A stretch of 63,365 bases of DNA from Thermoplasmata archaeon (GCA_021811525.1 JAJZOK010000050.1:1-63365); one strand, 5' to 3'. Counted from the first letter of the stretch, positions 25,525 through 35,222 are shown. Numbers and translations are program-made. Notes: generated by a model not told the origin, from the sequence alone.

Positions 25525-26706
25525 ATGATAAGGACTCTGCAGAAGTACAATGCCATAATGACTGGAAATGAGGCTGTTGCAATGGGCGCAAAACTTGCGA
25601 GAGTGCGCTTCATCTCGGCATACCCCATAACCCCCCAAACCACCATAGTGGAAAAACTTGCGGAAATGATTGCAAACCGTGAACTGGATTCCAGATACGT
25701 AGAAGTTGAGAGTGAACACAGCGCAATGGCTGCAACCATGGCAAGCGAACTGACTGGAACCAGGTCGTATACCGCGACCAGCTCACATGGTCTACTCTAC
25801 ATGCACGAGATGCTTCACTGGGTGGCTGGCCAGAGACTGCCGGTTGTAATGAGTGTAGTGAACAGGGCAATTGGCCCCCCATGGAACATCTGGTCTGACC
25901 AGACCGACACAATGAACCAAAAGGATACCGGATGGATGCAGGTTTACTGTGAATCTAACCAGGAAGCCCTCGATACAATACTTATGGGATACAAAATCGC
26001 TGAGAGCAGTGAGGTCCTGCTGCCACTCATGACCATGGAGGATGCTTTTGTGCTTTCCCACACATCGGAACCTGTAAATGTGCCTGAGCAAAAAGCTGTG
26101 GATGATTTCCTGCCGGAGCTTGACCTGAATTACAGGATAGATGTGGAAAATCCCATGGGGTATGGTTCCTATTCCACTCCGGATGGGCCATTCATGGAAT
26201 TGAAAAAGGATATGCATGACTCAATGGAAAAGGCAAGAAAAGCCATCAGGAAGGTAACAGCGGATTTCGCAGCATCATTTGAGAGGGATTATTCTGGACT
26301 CATTGAGGAATTTATGACAGATGATGCCGACTATGTGCTTATAGCATCGGGCACTCTTGCTTCAACTGGAAAATACGTTGTGCAGAGGCTGAGGGAAAAA
26401 GGCCATAAGGTTGGTATCATAAGGATGAGGTTTTTCCGGCCTTTCCCTGCGGACGAGATTAGGAAGGCCATAAAGGGAACAAAGGGCGTCGGTATCATTG
26501 ACAGATCCATGTCATTCGGAAATGGAGGCAACACCTATCTTGAAGTTTCAAGTTCACTCTACGGAACTGATAATCCAACGCTTTTCGGTTTTATTGCAGG
26601 CCTTGGTGGCCGGGACGTAAAGATAGAGGACTTTGAGGAGATGTTCAGAACCATGGAGAACAAAGAGCCGGGGCAGTATTGGATAAATATTAAGGGAGGG
26701 AATTGA
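25525..26706 (+). CDS. porA: 2-oxoacid:ferredoxin oxidoreductase alpha subunit
   Basis: 393 residues. TGNEAVAMGAKLARVRFISA and YPITPQTTIVEKLAE at the N-terminus, then EVESEHSAMAATMASELTGT, are the CoA/2-oxoacid recognition segments of the family; FRPFPADEIRKAI near 310 belongs to the transketolase C-terminal-like domain. One base separates it from porD. Pyruvate is the most likely substrate by gene order, although other 2-oxoacids cannot be excluded. Confidence 0.95.
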   Translation: MIRTLQKYNAIMTGNEAVAMGAKLARVRFISAYPITPQTTIVEKLAEMIANRELDSRYVEVESEHSAMAATMASELTGTRSYTATSSHGLLYMHEMLHWVAGQRLPVVMSVVNRAIGPPWNIWSDQTDTMNQKDTGWMQVYCESNQEALDTILMGYKIAESSEVLLPLMTMEDAFVLSHTSEPVNVPEQKAVDDFLPELDLNYRIDVENPMGYGSYSTPDGPFMELKKDMHDSMEKARKAIRKVTADFAASFERDYSGLIEEFMTDDADYVLIASGTLASTGKYVVQRLREKGHKVGIIRMRFFRPFPADEIRKAIKGTKGVGIIDRSMSFGNGGNTYLEVSSSLYGTDNPTLFGFIAGLGGRDVKIEDFEEMFRTMENKEPGQYWINIKGGN

Positions 26707-26707
26707 A

Positions 26708-27601
26708 TTGCCATTTTCCATTCCGAAACAGGAGCTGATGGAACCTGGAAACACAGCATGCCATGGGTGTGGTGCAACGCTTTCCATGAGATATGTGCTC
26801 AAGGCATTGGGAAAGAATACAGTGGTATCTGTGCCTGCCTCATGCTGGGCAGTTATTCCGGGTGCCATGCCAAACAGAACCTTGGACGTCCCCATGGTAT
26901 ACACACCATTTGCTGCCACCGGGGCATCCATTTCAGGTCTCAGAGAGGCACTTGACCAGCAGGGGAAAGAGGATTACAATGTCGTGGGTTTTGCCGGAGA
27001 TGGAGGAACATCGGACATAGGCCTGCAGTCACTCAGTGGCGCAATGGAACGAGGGCACAGTGTATTCTTCATCATGTACGACAATGAAGGCTACATGAAC
27101 ACAGGAGTGCAGAGGTCAGGAAGCACGCCATATGGTGCGGTTACCACGACTACTCCTGTGGGCAAGGACAGGAACTTCAAGAAGCAGCCTAAGAAGATGG
27201 TTGCAGACCTAATGATTGCCCAGAAGGTTCCCTATGTTGCCACTGCAACAGTAGCTTACCCTGAAGATATGGTCCGGAAACTGGAGAATGCAAAGAAAGT
27301 TCAGGGCCCGAAGTTCATTCAGATTCTTTCCCCATGCCCCACAGGGTGGTACTACTCCCCGGAGAAAACCATTGAAGTCTCAAGACTTGCTGTTCAGACA
27401 CACATGTTCCCCCTTTATGAATTTATTAATGGGGCATTGAAGCTCAGCAAGCCTCCACAGCCAATGGAAGTAAAGAGATATCTAGAGGTCCAGAACCGTT
27501 TTTCCCATCTAACCGATGAGGAAATTGAAGAAGTGCAGTCTGCAGTCGACAGAAGATGGTCCGAACTTCTGGCGTTGGAGGAGCATTCAAGGAAAATATG
27601 A
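26708..27601 (+). CDS. porB: 2-oxoacid:ferredoxin oxidoreductase beta subunit
   Basis: 297 residues from TTG, 1 nt after the porA stop. TPP binding is shown by VVGFAGDGGTSDIGLQSL and the Mg2+ ligand segment YDNEGYMNTGVQRSG. Cluster-binding cysteines are in ACHGCGATLSMRY near residue 18, SCWAVIPG and CPTGWYY (about 208). The gene closes the operon; the following 99 nt, convergent with kdpC, show no clear hairpin. Confidence 0.95.
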   Translation: MPFSIPKQELMEPGNTACHGCGATLSMRYVLKALGKNTVVSVPASCWAVIPGAMPNRTLDVPMVYTPFAATGASISGLREALDQQGKEDYNVVGFAGDGGTSDIGLQSLSGAMERGHSVFFIMYDNEGYMNTGVQRSGSTPYGAVTTTTPVGKDRNFKKQPKKMVADLMIAQKVPYVATATVAYPEDMVRKLENAKKVQGPKFIQILSPCPTGWYYSPEKTIEVSRLAVQTHMFPLYEFINGALKLSKPPQPMEVKRYLEVQNRFSHLTDEEIEEVQSAVDRRWSELLALEEHSRKI

Positions 27602-27700
27602 AGTATCCGTCCCAACGGACAGATCACCTTTGTAATTACCTTTTCTGGTGAGCAGAACACTACAGAAAAGTAGTAAATATCTTGCTGTTCCAGCTCGCTC

Positions 27701-28315
27701 TCAAGATAAGAGTCCTGAAGGTAGAATTTCCTCACTCTGCATGTACTCTATTATCCATATATTCAGGGCAACTGTATTCACGTAGTATGAACCGAATATG
27801 GGGAAGCTAACCTGCTCCAGTACCGATATCCTGTTGTCAAGGGCTCCGATGAGTGAAGCCAAAGAGAGTGATACATTCTTTGCCGCAGACACATTCTGCA
27901 ATGAGTGGGCGATCCTGGACACCTGGTCATAAGCGCCAAGGATTGGTATATTCGGGTCTACCCCTGATGCAGAATATGCAACCATGGCATAAGGAATCTG
28001 GGAAATGTTGATGCCGGGGTTTTCAGCCTGGAACTGGTGGATGTATTTCATGGTCTGGTTCAGTGTTCCATTGGTGTCTATTGCATATGTGTTGTTGTTA
28101 TCTGGCCTTGGATGGAAGAAATACGATGCGTTGAAAGCATCAGCGATGAGGTAGGAACCATAGACTGTTCCATTGATCTTTACCGGTGAACCTTCTGACT
28201 GGAATGGTATAACATTCTGCGTGATTTCAGACATCACGGTTGGATATACGAATCCAAGGATGAATAGAAACGCAAATGCAAAGGCAAATGCCTTCAATAC
28301 CCTACTGCTGTTCAC
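27701..28315 (-). CDS. kdpC: potassium-transporting ATPase subunit KdpC
   Basis: 204 residues with one N-terminal TM helix (about 9-29) and an extracytoplasmic domain with family motifs such as GSYLIADAFNASYFFHPRP and ISQIPYAMVAYSASGVDPNI. KdpC stabilises the KdpAB complex. It starts at GTG and overlaps kdpB by 4 nt. It is the last gene of kdpFABC. Confidence 0.95.
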   Translation of the reverse strand: MNSSRVLKAFAFAFAFLFILGFVYPTVMSEITQNVIPFQSEGSPVKINGTVYGSYLIADAFNASYFFHPRPDNNNTYAIDTNGTLNQTMKYIHQFQAENPGINISQIPYAMVAYSASGVDPNIPILGAYDQVSRIAHSLQNVSAAKNVSLSLASLIGALDNRISVLEQVSFPIFGSYYVNTVALNIWIIEYMQSEEILPSGLLS

Positions 28316-30303
28316 CAGCCCGCCCCCGTTGCAATCATGATTGTGTAAATCACTTTGATGAGCACAAATGGAAGGACTATTCCGCCTATGCCGTATATGG
28401 AAATGTTCCTGCGTAGCAGATCCCCGATTGATGAGGGTTTATACCTGACTCCGCGGAGCGCCATTGGAACCAGCATCAAAATGATCATAGTATTGAAAAT
28501 GAGGGCAGATGTTATGGCTACAATTGGATTCTGAAGGTCCAGTATGTTAAGGTAATCCAGCTGGGGAAGCATGGTGAACATTGCAGGTACGATGACGAAG
28601 TACTTGGACAGGTCATTTGCAATGCTGAATGCCGTTAATGACCCTCTTGTAATCAGGACCTGCTTGCCCAGAAATATCACATCCAGGAGCTTTGTCGGGT
28701 CGTTGTCCAGATCGACCATATTTGCGGCATCCTTGGCTGCTTGAGTTCCGTTGTTCATTGCCATTCCCACATCTGCCCTTGACAAAGCGGGGGCATCATT
28801 GGTCCCGTCCCCTACCATGGCAACCATTCTCTGCTGATCCTTTTCTCTTACCACAACATTGTACTTATCCATGGGTGTGCTATTTGCAACAAACTCGTCT
28901 ATGCCGCTTTCCTGTGCAATATATGCGGCTGTTGTTTCATCGTCTCCGGTGCACATTATGGTCTTTATATTCATTTTCTTCAGGCGCTCAAGCCTCTGCT
29001 TCATCCCCGGCTTAAGCAAATCATTTAGTTCGATGACACCGGAGAATTCCCCGTTCCTGACGACTACTAGTGCAGTGCCTCCTCTGAGGGAGATTTCCTT
29101 GCAGAGCCCTTCTATATAAATATCAGAAAGGCTGTACTTGCTTTCCATTGCTCGCAGGGCACCCTTGAATATTTCCTCATTGCTGGATTTTACCCCGCTG
29201 GATTTTGTTTCCGCAGAAAAAGGGACAAATTGGAAACCACTTAATTCCTCTCTGCTGACCTCTATATTTTCCTTCTTTGCAAGTTTGACTACGGACATTC
29301 CCTCCTTGGTCAGGTCATCAAGGGAACTCATAACGCAAAGCCTGACAAAATCATTGTAATTCACGCCTTTGTTGGGATAGAACTTTGCTGCTTCTCTTTC
29401 CCCCATGGTGACAGTACCGGTCTTGTCCAGTATGATGGTGTCTATATCCCCTGCATTCTCTATGGCTTTGCCGCTTTTTGCAATGACGTTATACTGGGAA
29501 ATCTTGTTGATGGAAGCCACCCCGATTGCAGGGAGCAACCCACCGATTGTTGTTGGTATGAGCGCTATGAGCAGGACAATGAGAATCATGAGGTTTGGAG
29601 AAATTCCGGAAAAATAGGAAGCACCAAACAGTGCTGATACGACTATTAGAAATATTAGGGTGATTCCGGAGAGGAACACTGTAAGGGCTATCTCATTTGG
29701 GGTTCTTGACCGCTTGGAACTCTCAACAATTGCGATCATCTTGTCAAGGAAGGATTCTCCTGGATTACTTGTAACACTGACCTTTAAACTATCAGTGACG
29801 AGAACAGTGGACCCAGTGACACTATCCCCGAAGATCTTCCTTGATGGCCTTGATTCGCCGGTGACGCTGGACTCATTCACATAACCAGTGCCTTCGATGA
29901 TTTCGCCATCGGCTGGTATTGTGTCGCCCTGTTCCAGTAAGATGATATCGCCTTTCCTGAGGTCGGAAGACATAACCTCCCTGACCTGGTTATCTACCAA
30001 TAACTTCGCTTTTACCTCTTTTTTAAGCTGTCTCAGGGAATCTGAAATGGCCTTGCTTTTGCTCTCTGAGATGGCTACGCTGACGTTTGAGAATAGCAGT
30101 GTGAGGAAGAGATTTGCAACAACTGCAATGTAAAAAAGGCCATATTGTGGCCCCGTCGGTGCGCCAAACCACACTGGTTCAATGGCAATTACCATGGAGA
30201 GAATGAAAGCACATTCTGTGATGAACATAACAGGATTGCGCATCAGATATTTCGGGTTGAAATTCTTAAGCGTCTGCAATGCAGCATTGGCCACTGTATT
30301 CAA
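28312..30303 (-). CDS. kdpB: potassium-transporting P-type ATPase subunit KdpB
   Basis: 663 residues, typical KdpB. The phosphorylation site ILDKTGTVTMG (about 290), TGESRPSRK (actuator) and MVGDGTNDAPALSRADVG (hinge) are intact, with seven TM helices expected. It powers high-affinity K+ uptake through KdpA, which at low pH helps hold a reversed membrane potential. It starts with TTG in a TTGA overlap with kdpA. No kdpD or kdpE gene is nearby. Confidence 0.97.
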   Translation of the reverse strand: MNTVANAALQTLKNFNPKYLMRNPVMFITECAFILSMVIAIEPVWFGAPTGPQYGLFYIAVVANLFLTLLFSNVSVAISESKSKAISDSLRQLKKEVKAKLLVDNQVREVMSSDLRKGDIILLEQGDTIPADGEIIEGTGYVNESSVTGESRPSRKIFGDSVTGSTVLVTDSLKVSVTSNPGESFLDKMIAIVESSKRSRTPNEIALTVFLSGITLIFLIVVSALFGASYFSGISPNLMILIVLLIALIPTTIGGLLPAIGVASINKISQYNVIAKSGKAIENAGDIDTIILDKTGTVTMGEREAAKFYPNKGVNYNDFVRLCVMSSLDDLTKEGMSVVKLAKKENIEVSREELSGFQFVPFSAETKSSGVKSSNEEIFKGALRAMESKYSLSDIYIEGLCKEISLRGGTALVVVRNGEFSGVIELNDLLKPGMKQRLERLKKMNIKTIMCTGDDETTAAYIAQESGIDEFVANSTPMDKYNVVVREKDQQRMVAMVGDGTNDAPALSRADVGMAMNNGTQAAKDAANMVDLDNDPTKLLDVIFLGKQVLITRGSLTAFSIANDLSKYFVIVPAMFTMLPQLDYLNILDLQNPIVAITSALIFNTMIILMLVPMALRGVRYKPSSIGDLLRRNISIYGIGGIVLPFVLIKVIYTIMIATGAGW

Positions 30304-32084
30304 TGCATCACACCTCCGATGAAAAGAGAGAAATCATGTGCCCATGACAGGAATGGGCCCAGTGCCAGTATGGGGAAGAAGGAAAGCACGCCCAGGAGAA
30401 TCATTACGGTGAAGAGCATTAACCCATAGAGGATGCTGTTGGGGTTAATGGACCGCCCAAACTCTACCTTGGGGCTCTTGTAAGAAAATGATTCTGCTAT
30501 GACAAGCTGGAATCCTATGAGGAGAAACCTGCCCAGTAGCATGACAACTCCATCAAGATAGTTGAAATAAGCCTGATTTGTAAGGAATCCGCCTATTTCA
30601 GAACCGTTATTTGCTGCAGCGGTTCCGAATTCATAAAGCACCGCAGTTATTGCATCAGGCCTTGTTCCTGGGAAACCCGCAATGAGGCCTGGAAGAAGCA
30701 TTGTAACACCAAAAGGTATGAGCACCAAAAGGGGATGGGTCGCCAGCGAAAGAGTTGAATACTTGATTTCCCGTGAACTGAGCTTCAGGCTCATAAGTTC
30801 CGGGAGCTTTCCCACCATCAGAGAAGTGATGAATGTGGTAAAAATAACAAACATGAACAGATTCATTATTCCTACGCCAACACCGCCTATTGGGTCGTTT
30901 AACAGGAGATTTCCCAACACACCAAGTATGCCAACCGGGGTGAATGCCAGCAGGACTGAATTTCCAGCGCCTGTAGATGTGAATACGGCACCGGTGGAGA
31001 AAATAGAGCTCTGAGAGATTCCAAAAGCTGTCTCTTTCCCGAGCATGTTGCCGGTATAAAGAGTGCCGAGGGATGATAGGGCTGGAATGCCAGTATATTC
31101 CCCAAAGTATGTCATAAAGGTTGTGAAGATAAATACCGTCAGAACGACACCAAAGAGCATGTTGGAGAAACCTTTGTTGTTGAAGACCTTGCCCAGGGAG
31201 AAAATGGAGGCCAGTGGAATTAGTGTGAAACCCACAAATTCAGAAAGGTTGGTAAACCAGTTAGGGTTTTCAAATGGGAAACCGGCATTTGCGCCGTAGA
31301 ATCCGCCACCGTTTGTCCCGATGTTCTTTATGCCCTCTAGAGTCGCTACTGGCCCCAAAGGTATTGTTGTTGTACCCTGTGACCCAAGGATGTGGACAAT
31401 CATTGATGAGGAAAGTGTTTCTGGAACGCCGAATATAAGGAGAATAACGGTTAACCCAAGCGACAGGGGAAAAAGAAGATAAAATATGGAAACAAGGAAG
31501 TCATGGTAGAAGTTTCCGAGGAAACCCTTGTCGTGAATAATCCCCCTAATGAATGCCATGGAGGCTGCGAAGCCCGTTCCAGCTCCAACAAACATTAAGC
31601 CTGTGATGACGAAAGTCTGGCTGAAATAGGTTAATTGCAGGGGATTAGAATAATGCTGAAGATTGGTGTTTGTCAGAAAACTTGTGACTGTGTTGAATGT
31701 TAGAGAGGGGCTGAAGTGAGAATAGCCTGCAGAAAAAGGAAGGAGATTCTGAAAATAAAGGGCAAGAAAAGTCATTATGGCGGCAGCTGCATTGAATAAA
31801 AGCAGGTTCAGGAAGTACTCCCTGAATCTCATGGTCTTTTCCTTGTTTTCCCCAAATATCTTCTCGAAGAAATTGACAAGCCTGCCAGAAATCGGATCGA
31901 GGATATTGGGCTCTCCAAGATACAGCTTCTTTATGTATCCTGAGAGCAGGAATGCCATAACTGACATAACGAGAATGTAGATCAGGATGATTATTGCACC
32001 TGACACAATCCGGTTTTGCAGGAAGAAATTCCCCCAGAACGAACTAGTTCCGGTTGACAAAGACAATAATTGAATGTCACTCAA
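30300..32084 (-). CDS. kdpA: potassium-transporting ATPase subunit KdpA
   Basis: 594 residues with about ten TM helices. It has the four-fold selectivity-filter organisation of the K+ transporter superfamily, with GTNGGGFYGANAGFPFENP (about 254) and ANNGSEIGGF (about 497) among the pore-like segments. It forms the K+ channel-like subunit. TTG start, sharing TTGA with the kdpF stop. Confidence 0.97.
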   Translation of the reverse strand: MSDIQLLSLSTGTSSFWGNFFLQNRIVSGAIIILIYILVMSVMAFLLSGYIKKLYLGEPNILDPISGRLVNFFEKIFGENKEKTMRFREYFLNLLLFNAAAAIMTFLALYFQNLLPFSAGYSHFSPSLTFNTVTSFLTNTNLQHYSNPLQLTYFSQTFVITGLMFVGAGTGFAASMAFIRGIIHDKGFLGNFYHDFLVSIFYLLFPLSLGLTVILLIFGVPETLSSSMIVHILGSQGTTTIPLGPVATLEGIKNIGTNGGGFYGANAGFPFENPNWFTNLSEFVGFTLIPLASIFSLGKVFNNKGFSNMLFGVVLTVFIFTTFMTYFGEYTGIPALSSLGTLYTGNMLGKETAFGISQSSIFSTGAVFTSTGAGNSVLLAFTPVGILGVLGNLLLNDPIGGVGVGIMNLFMFVIFTTFITSLMVGKLPELMSLKLSSREIKYSTLSLATHPLLVLIPFGVTMLLPGLIAGFPGTRPDAITAVLYEFGTAAANNGSEIGGFLTNQAYFNYLDGVVMLLGRFLLIGFQLVIAESFSYKSPKVEFGRSINPNSILYGLMLFTVMILLGVLSFFPILALGPFLSWAHDFSLFIGGVMH

Positions 32085-32170
32085 AATTTCTCAGCTCCGA
32101 CTATTGTGTAGATAAGATAGACTGCCAGAGCAAGGACAACAAGCCCGACAGCGACATACGCAATAATCAT
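32081..32170 (-). CDS. kdpF: KdpF small stabilising subunit
   Basis: 29 residues forming a single TM helix: MIIAYVAVGLVVLALAVYLI is followed by a short tail ending in Glu-Lys-Phe. Length, topology and position as first gene of kdpFABC fit KdpF, a lipid-like stabiliser of the pump. ATG at 32170, TGA overlapping the kdpA TTG start by 4 nt. Confidence 0.85.
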   Translation of the reverse strand: MIIAYVAVGLVVLALAVYLIYTIVGAEKF

Positions 32171-32199
32171 GGATATCCTGCATAGATGCCACTTGAGTA

Positions 32200-32239
32200 T
32201 TAAATAATTGTCGAATAAATTACCTATTCTTGCAGGTAA
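32200..32239 (-). promoter_or_regulatory. kdp promoter with inverted repeat
   Basis: On the minus strand TTATTTAA (32200-32207) is centred about 33 nt before the kdpF ATG. Upstream of it TTACCT ... AGGTAA (32220-32239) forms a perfect 6-bp inverted repeat with an 8-nt spacer. It ends 11 nt from the stop of elp3, so it could be either an operator for kdp or a weak 3' element of elp3. No T-run follows, so the operator reading is slightly favoured. Confidence 0.4.
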
Positions 32240-32249
32240 ATTAGATTAT

Positions 32250-33815
32250 TTATAAATTGGAAAACCTATGATGAAGGGCTTTTCCCATGTATGGGCCGAC
32301 CCTATCGTATCCGTGCTTTCTGAAGTACTCTCGTACACCCACGCCGCTTATTACAAGAATCCTTTCAAGTCCAAACTCTTCCAGGGTAATCCTTTCAGCC
32401 TCTTCGAGGAGCTTAGTGCCTATCCCTCTATGCTGCCACAATTCCTCAAAATGCTCTCCCACTGGAACCACTTCCCCTAGCACCTTGATCTCCCTGATTA
32501 TTGAGCTTCCCTTCATTTCCGGCCTGTGATATCCCGGTGACGGCTTTCTGAGTCGTATAAATCCATATATGCTGTCACTGTTTTCAAAAGAGAGGAAAAC
32601 CTCTTTGCCGCCTGCTGCGTCGTAATCACGCCTCACGAGTTCCATTCCCTCCTGGCTTGCGCTGTGGGACAGCCCTACTTCCCTGCTCCGTATTTCCATC
32701 GTTTTCACCCCGCGCCCGCGAAGCTTGTTGTCAACAATATTCCTGATATCGCTCCTCTTGACTCCTGCTTCAATAAATTTTACAGGAATGTCCCTCTGCA
32801 TCCTCTGGACTCTGATCCATGGCGGCATTTTCTCCATGAAATATGCTACCAGCTCAGCAACGGTTTCGGTATCTGGAGGAACATATTTGCCCTGCTTCCA
32901 TAGCCGGTAAAGTGAGGTCCCCTTGACGACAAGCGTCGGGTAAATTTTAAGCATATCCGGCTTGAAATCTGGGTCGCTTATCATACTGTCAAAGCTCTTT
33001 CTATCGTCATCTGGTTCCGTACCATACATTCCTGGCATCACGTGGTAAACAATTTTAAGACCTGCATCCCTAGCTAACTGTGTTGAACGGACAATCTCTG
33101 AAATCCCATGTCCCCTTCCATTCAATCTCAGAGCCTTCTCACTGAGAACCTGAACCCCCAGTTCCACCTTAGTGGTGCCGTATGAAAGCGATAGATCGAT
33201 ATCTTTTTCCATAAACCAGTCTGGCTTTGTTTCCACGGTAAGGCCAATGCATCTCCTGCCTGTAGTCTCATTAATTCTGATGGCTTCATCTAGATTCGGT
33301 GCCACAGATTTGTTCATTGCATCAAAACAGCCCTTAATGTAAGATTCCTGGTACCCTCTGTCCCGTGCTGTAAAGGTACCACCCATGATGATCAAATCAA
33401 TCTTGCTTGTATCGTGGCCTATGGTTTCCAGTTGCTTCAGCCTGTTGAACACTATTCTGTATGAATCGTAATCGTTGTCTCTTCCCCTCAAAGCTGCAGG
33501 CTCATAGCCTGTGTATGCCTGAGGAGAGTTGTTCTCAACACCGCCGGGGCAGTATATGCATTTGCCATGCGGGCATCCTTCGGGTGAAGTCATTGCTGCA
33601 ACTACAGCAACACCTGAGATGGTTCTGGTTGGCTTTATCCTCAGTAAATTCCTGTAGTTCGAATCCACGAAACCTGAATTGAGAATTTCTGTATCCCCGG
33701 GAATATAATCGAGCCTGAGTTCCCTGGCAAGGTCCATTTTTCTCCTCTGCAGGTCATCTCTGTCTTTGATCTGACCCTGATTTATTTCCCTGCCAATGAG
33801 CTCGAAAAACTCCAT
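32250..33815 (-). CDS. elp3: Elp3-type tRNA U34 carboxymethyltransferase
   Basis: 521 residues, radical SAM plus GNAT. The iron-sulfur motif PEGCPHGKCIYCPGGVEN is near residue 80, and the C-terminal acetyltransferase has WQHRGIGTKLLEEAERI (about 463) for acetyl-CoA. Archaeal Elp3 alone makes cm5U at tRNA wobble positions. The gene has a 125-nt divergent gap from the adenosine-kinase-like gene. Confidence 0.96.
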   Translation of the reverse strand: MEFFELIGREINQGQIKDRDDLQRRKMDLARELRLDYIPGDTEILNSGFVDSNYRNLLRIKPTRTISGVAVVAAMTSPEGCPHGKCIYCPGGVENNSPQAYTGYEPAALRGRDNDYDSYRIVFNRLKQLETIGHDTSKIDLIIMGGTFTARDRGYQESYIKGCFDAMNKSVAPNLDEAIRINETTGRRCIGLTVETKPDWFMEKDIDLSLSYGTTKVELGVQVLSEKALRLNGRGHGISEIVRSTQLARDAGLKIVYHVMPGMYGTEPDDDRKSFDSMISDPDFKPDMLKIYPTLVVKGTSLYRLWKQGKYVPPDTETVAELVAYFMEKMPPWIRVQRMQRDIPVKFIEAGVKRSDIRNIVDNKLRGRGVKTMEIRSREVGLSHSASQEGMELVRRDYDAAGGKEVFLSFENSDSIYGFIRLRKPSPGYHRPEMKGSSIIREIKVLGEVVPVGEHFEELWQHRGIGTKLLEEAERITLEEFGLERILVISGVGVREYFRKHGYDRVGPYMGKALHHRFSNL

Positions 33816-33910
33816 TTTCGCAGTTATTGTGTTTTTAGATAAATGCTTTCCACTTTTCCATCCTGCACTCCAATTGAATCAACCAAGTCTTTGTTTAGCT
33901 CCACGGGAGA

Positions 33911-33918
33911 AATTTATC
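33911..33918 (+). promoter_or_regulatory. TATA box for the adenosine-specific kinase gene and tRNA-Arg
   Basis: AATTTATC is centred 26 nt before the ATG at 33941 and predicts a leaderless message. Because the tRNA begins at the first base after the stop codon, the same transcript may include the tRNA. Confidence 0.5.
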
Positions 33919-33940
33919 TATGTAATGATGCTGGAGTGTT

Positions 33941-34426
33941 ATGGTTTCAACTGAGATTGTGGATATTGAGCTACCCAAGGATTCCAATGTCATTCTGGGC
34001 TATTCCCACTTCATCAAGACTGTTGAGGACCTCAATGAGATCATTGCAACACATGCCCCGCATGCGAAATACGCCATTGCATTCTCTGAGGCGTCAGGGG
34101 AAAGGCTGATACGATGGGAGGCAAACGATGATGATCTAAGGGGCAGGGCAATAGATGCAATAAAGAAACTTTCAGCTGGACATACCTTCCTCATATTCCT
34201 GAAGAATGCCTTTCCCATTTCCATCTTGAACCAGATAAAGAACTGCCAGGAGGTGGGAAGAATTTTTGCAGCCACAGCAAATCCACTGTCGGTAATCATT
34301 GCAAAATCAGAGGGGGGAAATGGCATACTTGGGGTAATCGATGGTTCCTGCCCTGTTGGTGTTGAAAACGAGGAAAACAAAAATAAGCGCAGGAAATTCC
34401 TCAGGGATATTGGGTACAAAAGTTAA
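33941..34426 (+). CDS. adenosine-specific kinase-like protein (DUF355)
   Basis: 161 residues across a single domain of the archaeal/bacterial adenosine-specific kinase family. The pattern VILGYSHFIKTVEDLNEII, the YAIAFSEASGERLIRWEAND segment and CQEVGRIFAATANPLSVIIA are conserved family blocks, and GNGILGVIDGSCPVGVE is the glycine-rich closing part. Members were reported to bind adenosine and AMP; the physiological role is not settled. The stop codon touches the first base of tRNA-Arg. Confidence 0.85.
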   Translation: MVSTEIVDIELPKDSNVILGYSHFIKTVEDLNEIIATHAPHAKYAIAFSEASGERLIRWEANDDDLRGRAIDAIKKLSAGHTFLIFLKNAFPISILNQIKNCQEVGRIFAATANPLSVIIAKSEGGNGILGVIDGSCPVGVENEENKNKRRKFLRDIGYKS

Positions 34427-34499
34427 GGGCCCGTAGTGTAATGGATTATCACCTAGGCCTCCGGAGCCTATGATCCGGGTTCGAATCCCGGCGGGTCCG
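34427..34499 (+). tRNA. tRNA-Arg (anticodon CCG)
   Basis: 73 nt cloverleaf. Acceptor GGGCCCG pairs with CGGGTCC (one G-U), discriminator G. The anticodon stem TAGGC/GCCTA encloses the loop CTCCGGA with anticodon CCG, reading the codon CGG. T arm CCGGG-TTCGAAT-CCCGG. No intron and no encoded CCA. It begins directly after the TAA of the preceding gene. Confidence 0.95.
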
Positions 34500-34645
34500 T
34501 ATTAGATTATGGAACCATATCTTCCTTAGAAATTTTCATTGGTGAAGGCTGTAGTTCCCTTAGTGGTTTGGAGTAAGCAATATCATCAATTCTGAAGTTA
34601 TAAAAATATAAGGATTGGAATGCAGCTGCATGGTGGTGACTTGAA

Positions 34646-35128
34646 ATGGGGACTTTCAGAATAACAGAAACTGTAAGGGACAGGAATGTTCTGACTATGC
34701 CTGAGCGCATAGGCGAGATTGTTGCCATAGCACTAATCGCATTATTTGCATCGTATTTCGCGTACCTACAGGTCTCCAATGCAGGGTTCATGACTGCTAA
34801 ATTCAGCCCTGCGGAAATATTTCTATTCTATGGTTCCTTTGCATTGGCTATTTTGGCCTCCGGTGCCAGAGCGCTAATAGGCACAAAGGATGGAGCAAGA
34901 CCATTTGAACTGGTCTCCAATGTGTTCACTGCAGTTGCGGCAATCTGGCTCCTCATCGTTTTTCCATTTGATTTTGCACACATAGCAGATCCGCTTCCAT
35001 CCGCTATTCAGATACTCCTGTCCTGGAATCCTAACGTCTTCGGTTGGTTCATAATGCTCCTGATTGCACTGGTAAGCATAGGTGTTGCAGCATACAATGC
35101 AATAAGGCTGGCAATTGATAATATCTAA
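34646..35128 (+). CDS. four-TM membrane protein, unknown function
   Basis: 160 residues with a soluble N-terminus of about 20 residues and four predicted helices (about 24-42, 58-76, 89-108 and 132-152). No conserved charged residue or motif inside the membrane suggests a transporter. The ATG follows a GGTGGTGAC ribosome-like sequence. It lies alone after the tRNA. I do not recognise it. Confidence 0.6.
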   Translation: MGTFRITETVRDRNVLTMPERIGEIVAIALIALFASYFAYLQVSNAGFMTAKFSPAEIFLFYGSFALAILASGARALIGTKDGARPFELVSNVFTAVAAIWLLIVFPFDFAHIADPLPSAIQILLSWNPNVFGWFIMLLIALVSIGVAAYNAIRLAIDNI

Positions 35129-35222
35129 TGTTTCATTGCCCTTTCAATAATTTGACATTCCTTCCTTGTAACGGGAACCGGGATACCGACATGAGCAATT
35201 GGCACACACCGGGGCCTGCGGG

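Noticed and set aside
27602..27700. Short GTCC...GGAC stem after porB as terminator
   Set aside because: The arms are only four bases and no T-run follows.
28692..29884. Several plus-strand reading frames across kdpB
   Set aside because: They are antisense shadows of a fully conserved KdpB and have no family features.
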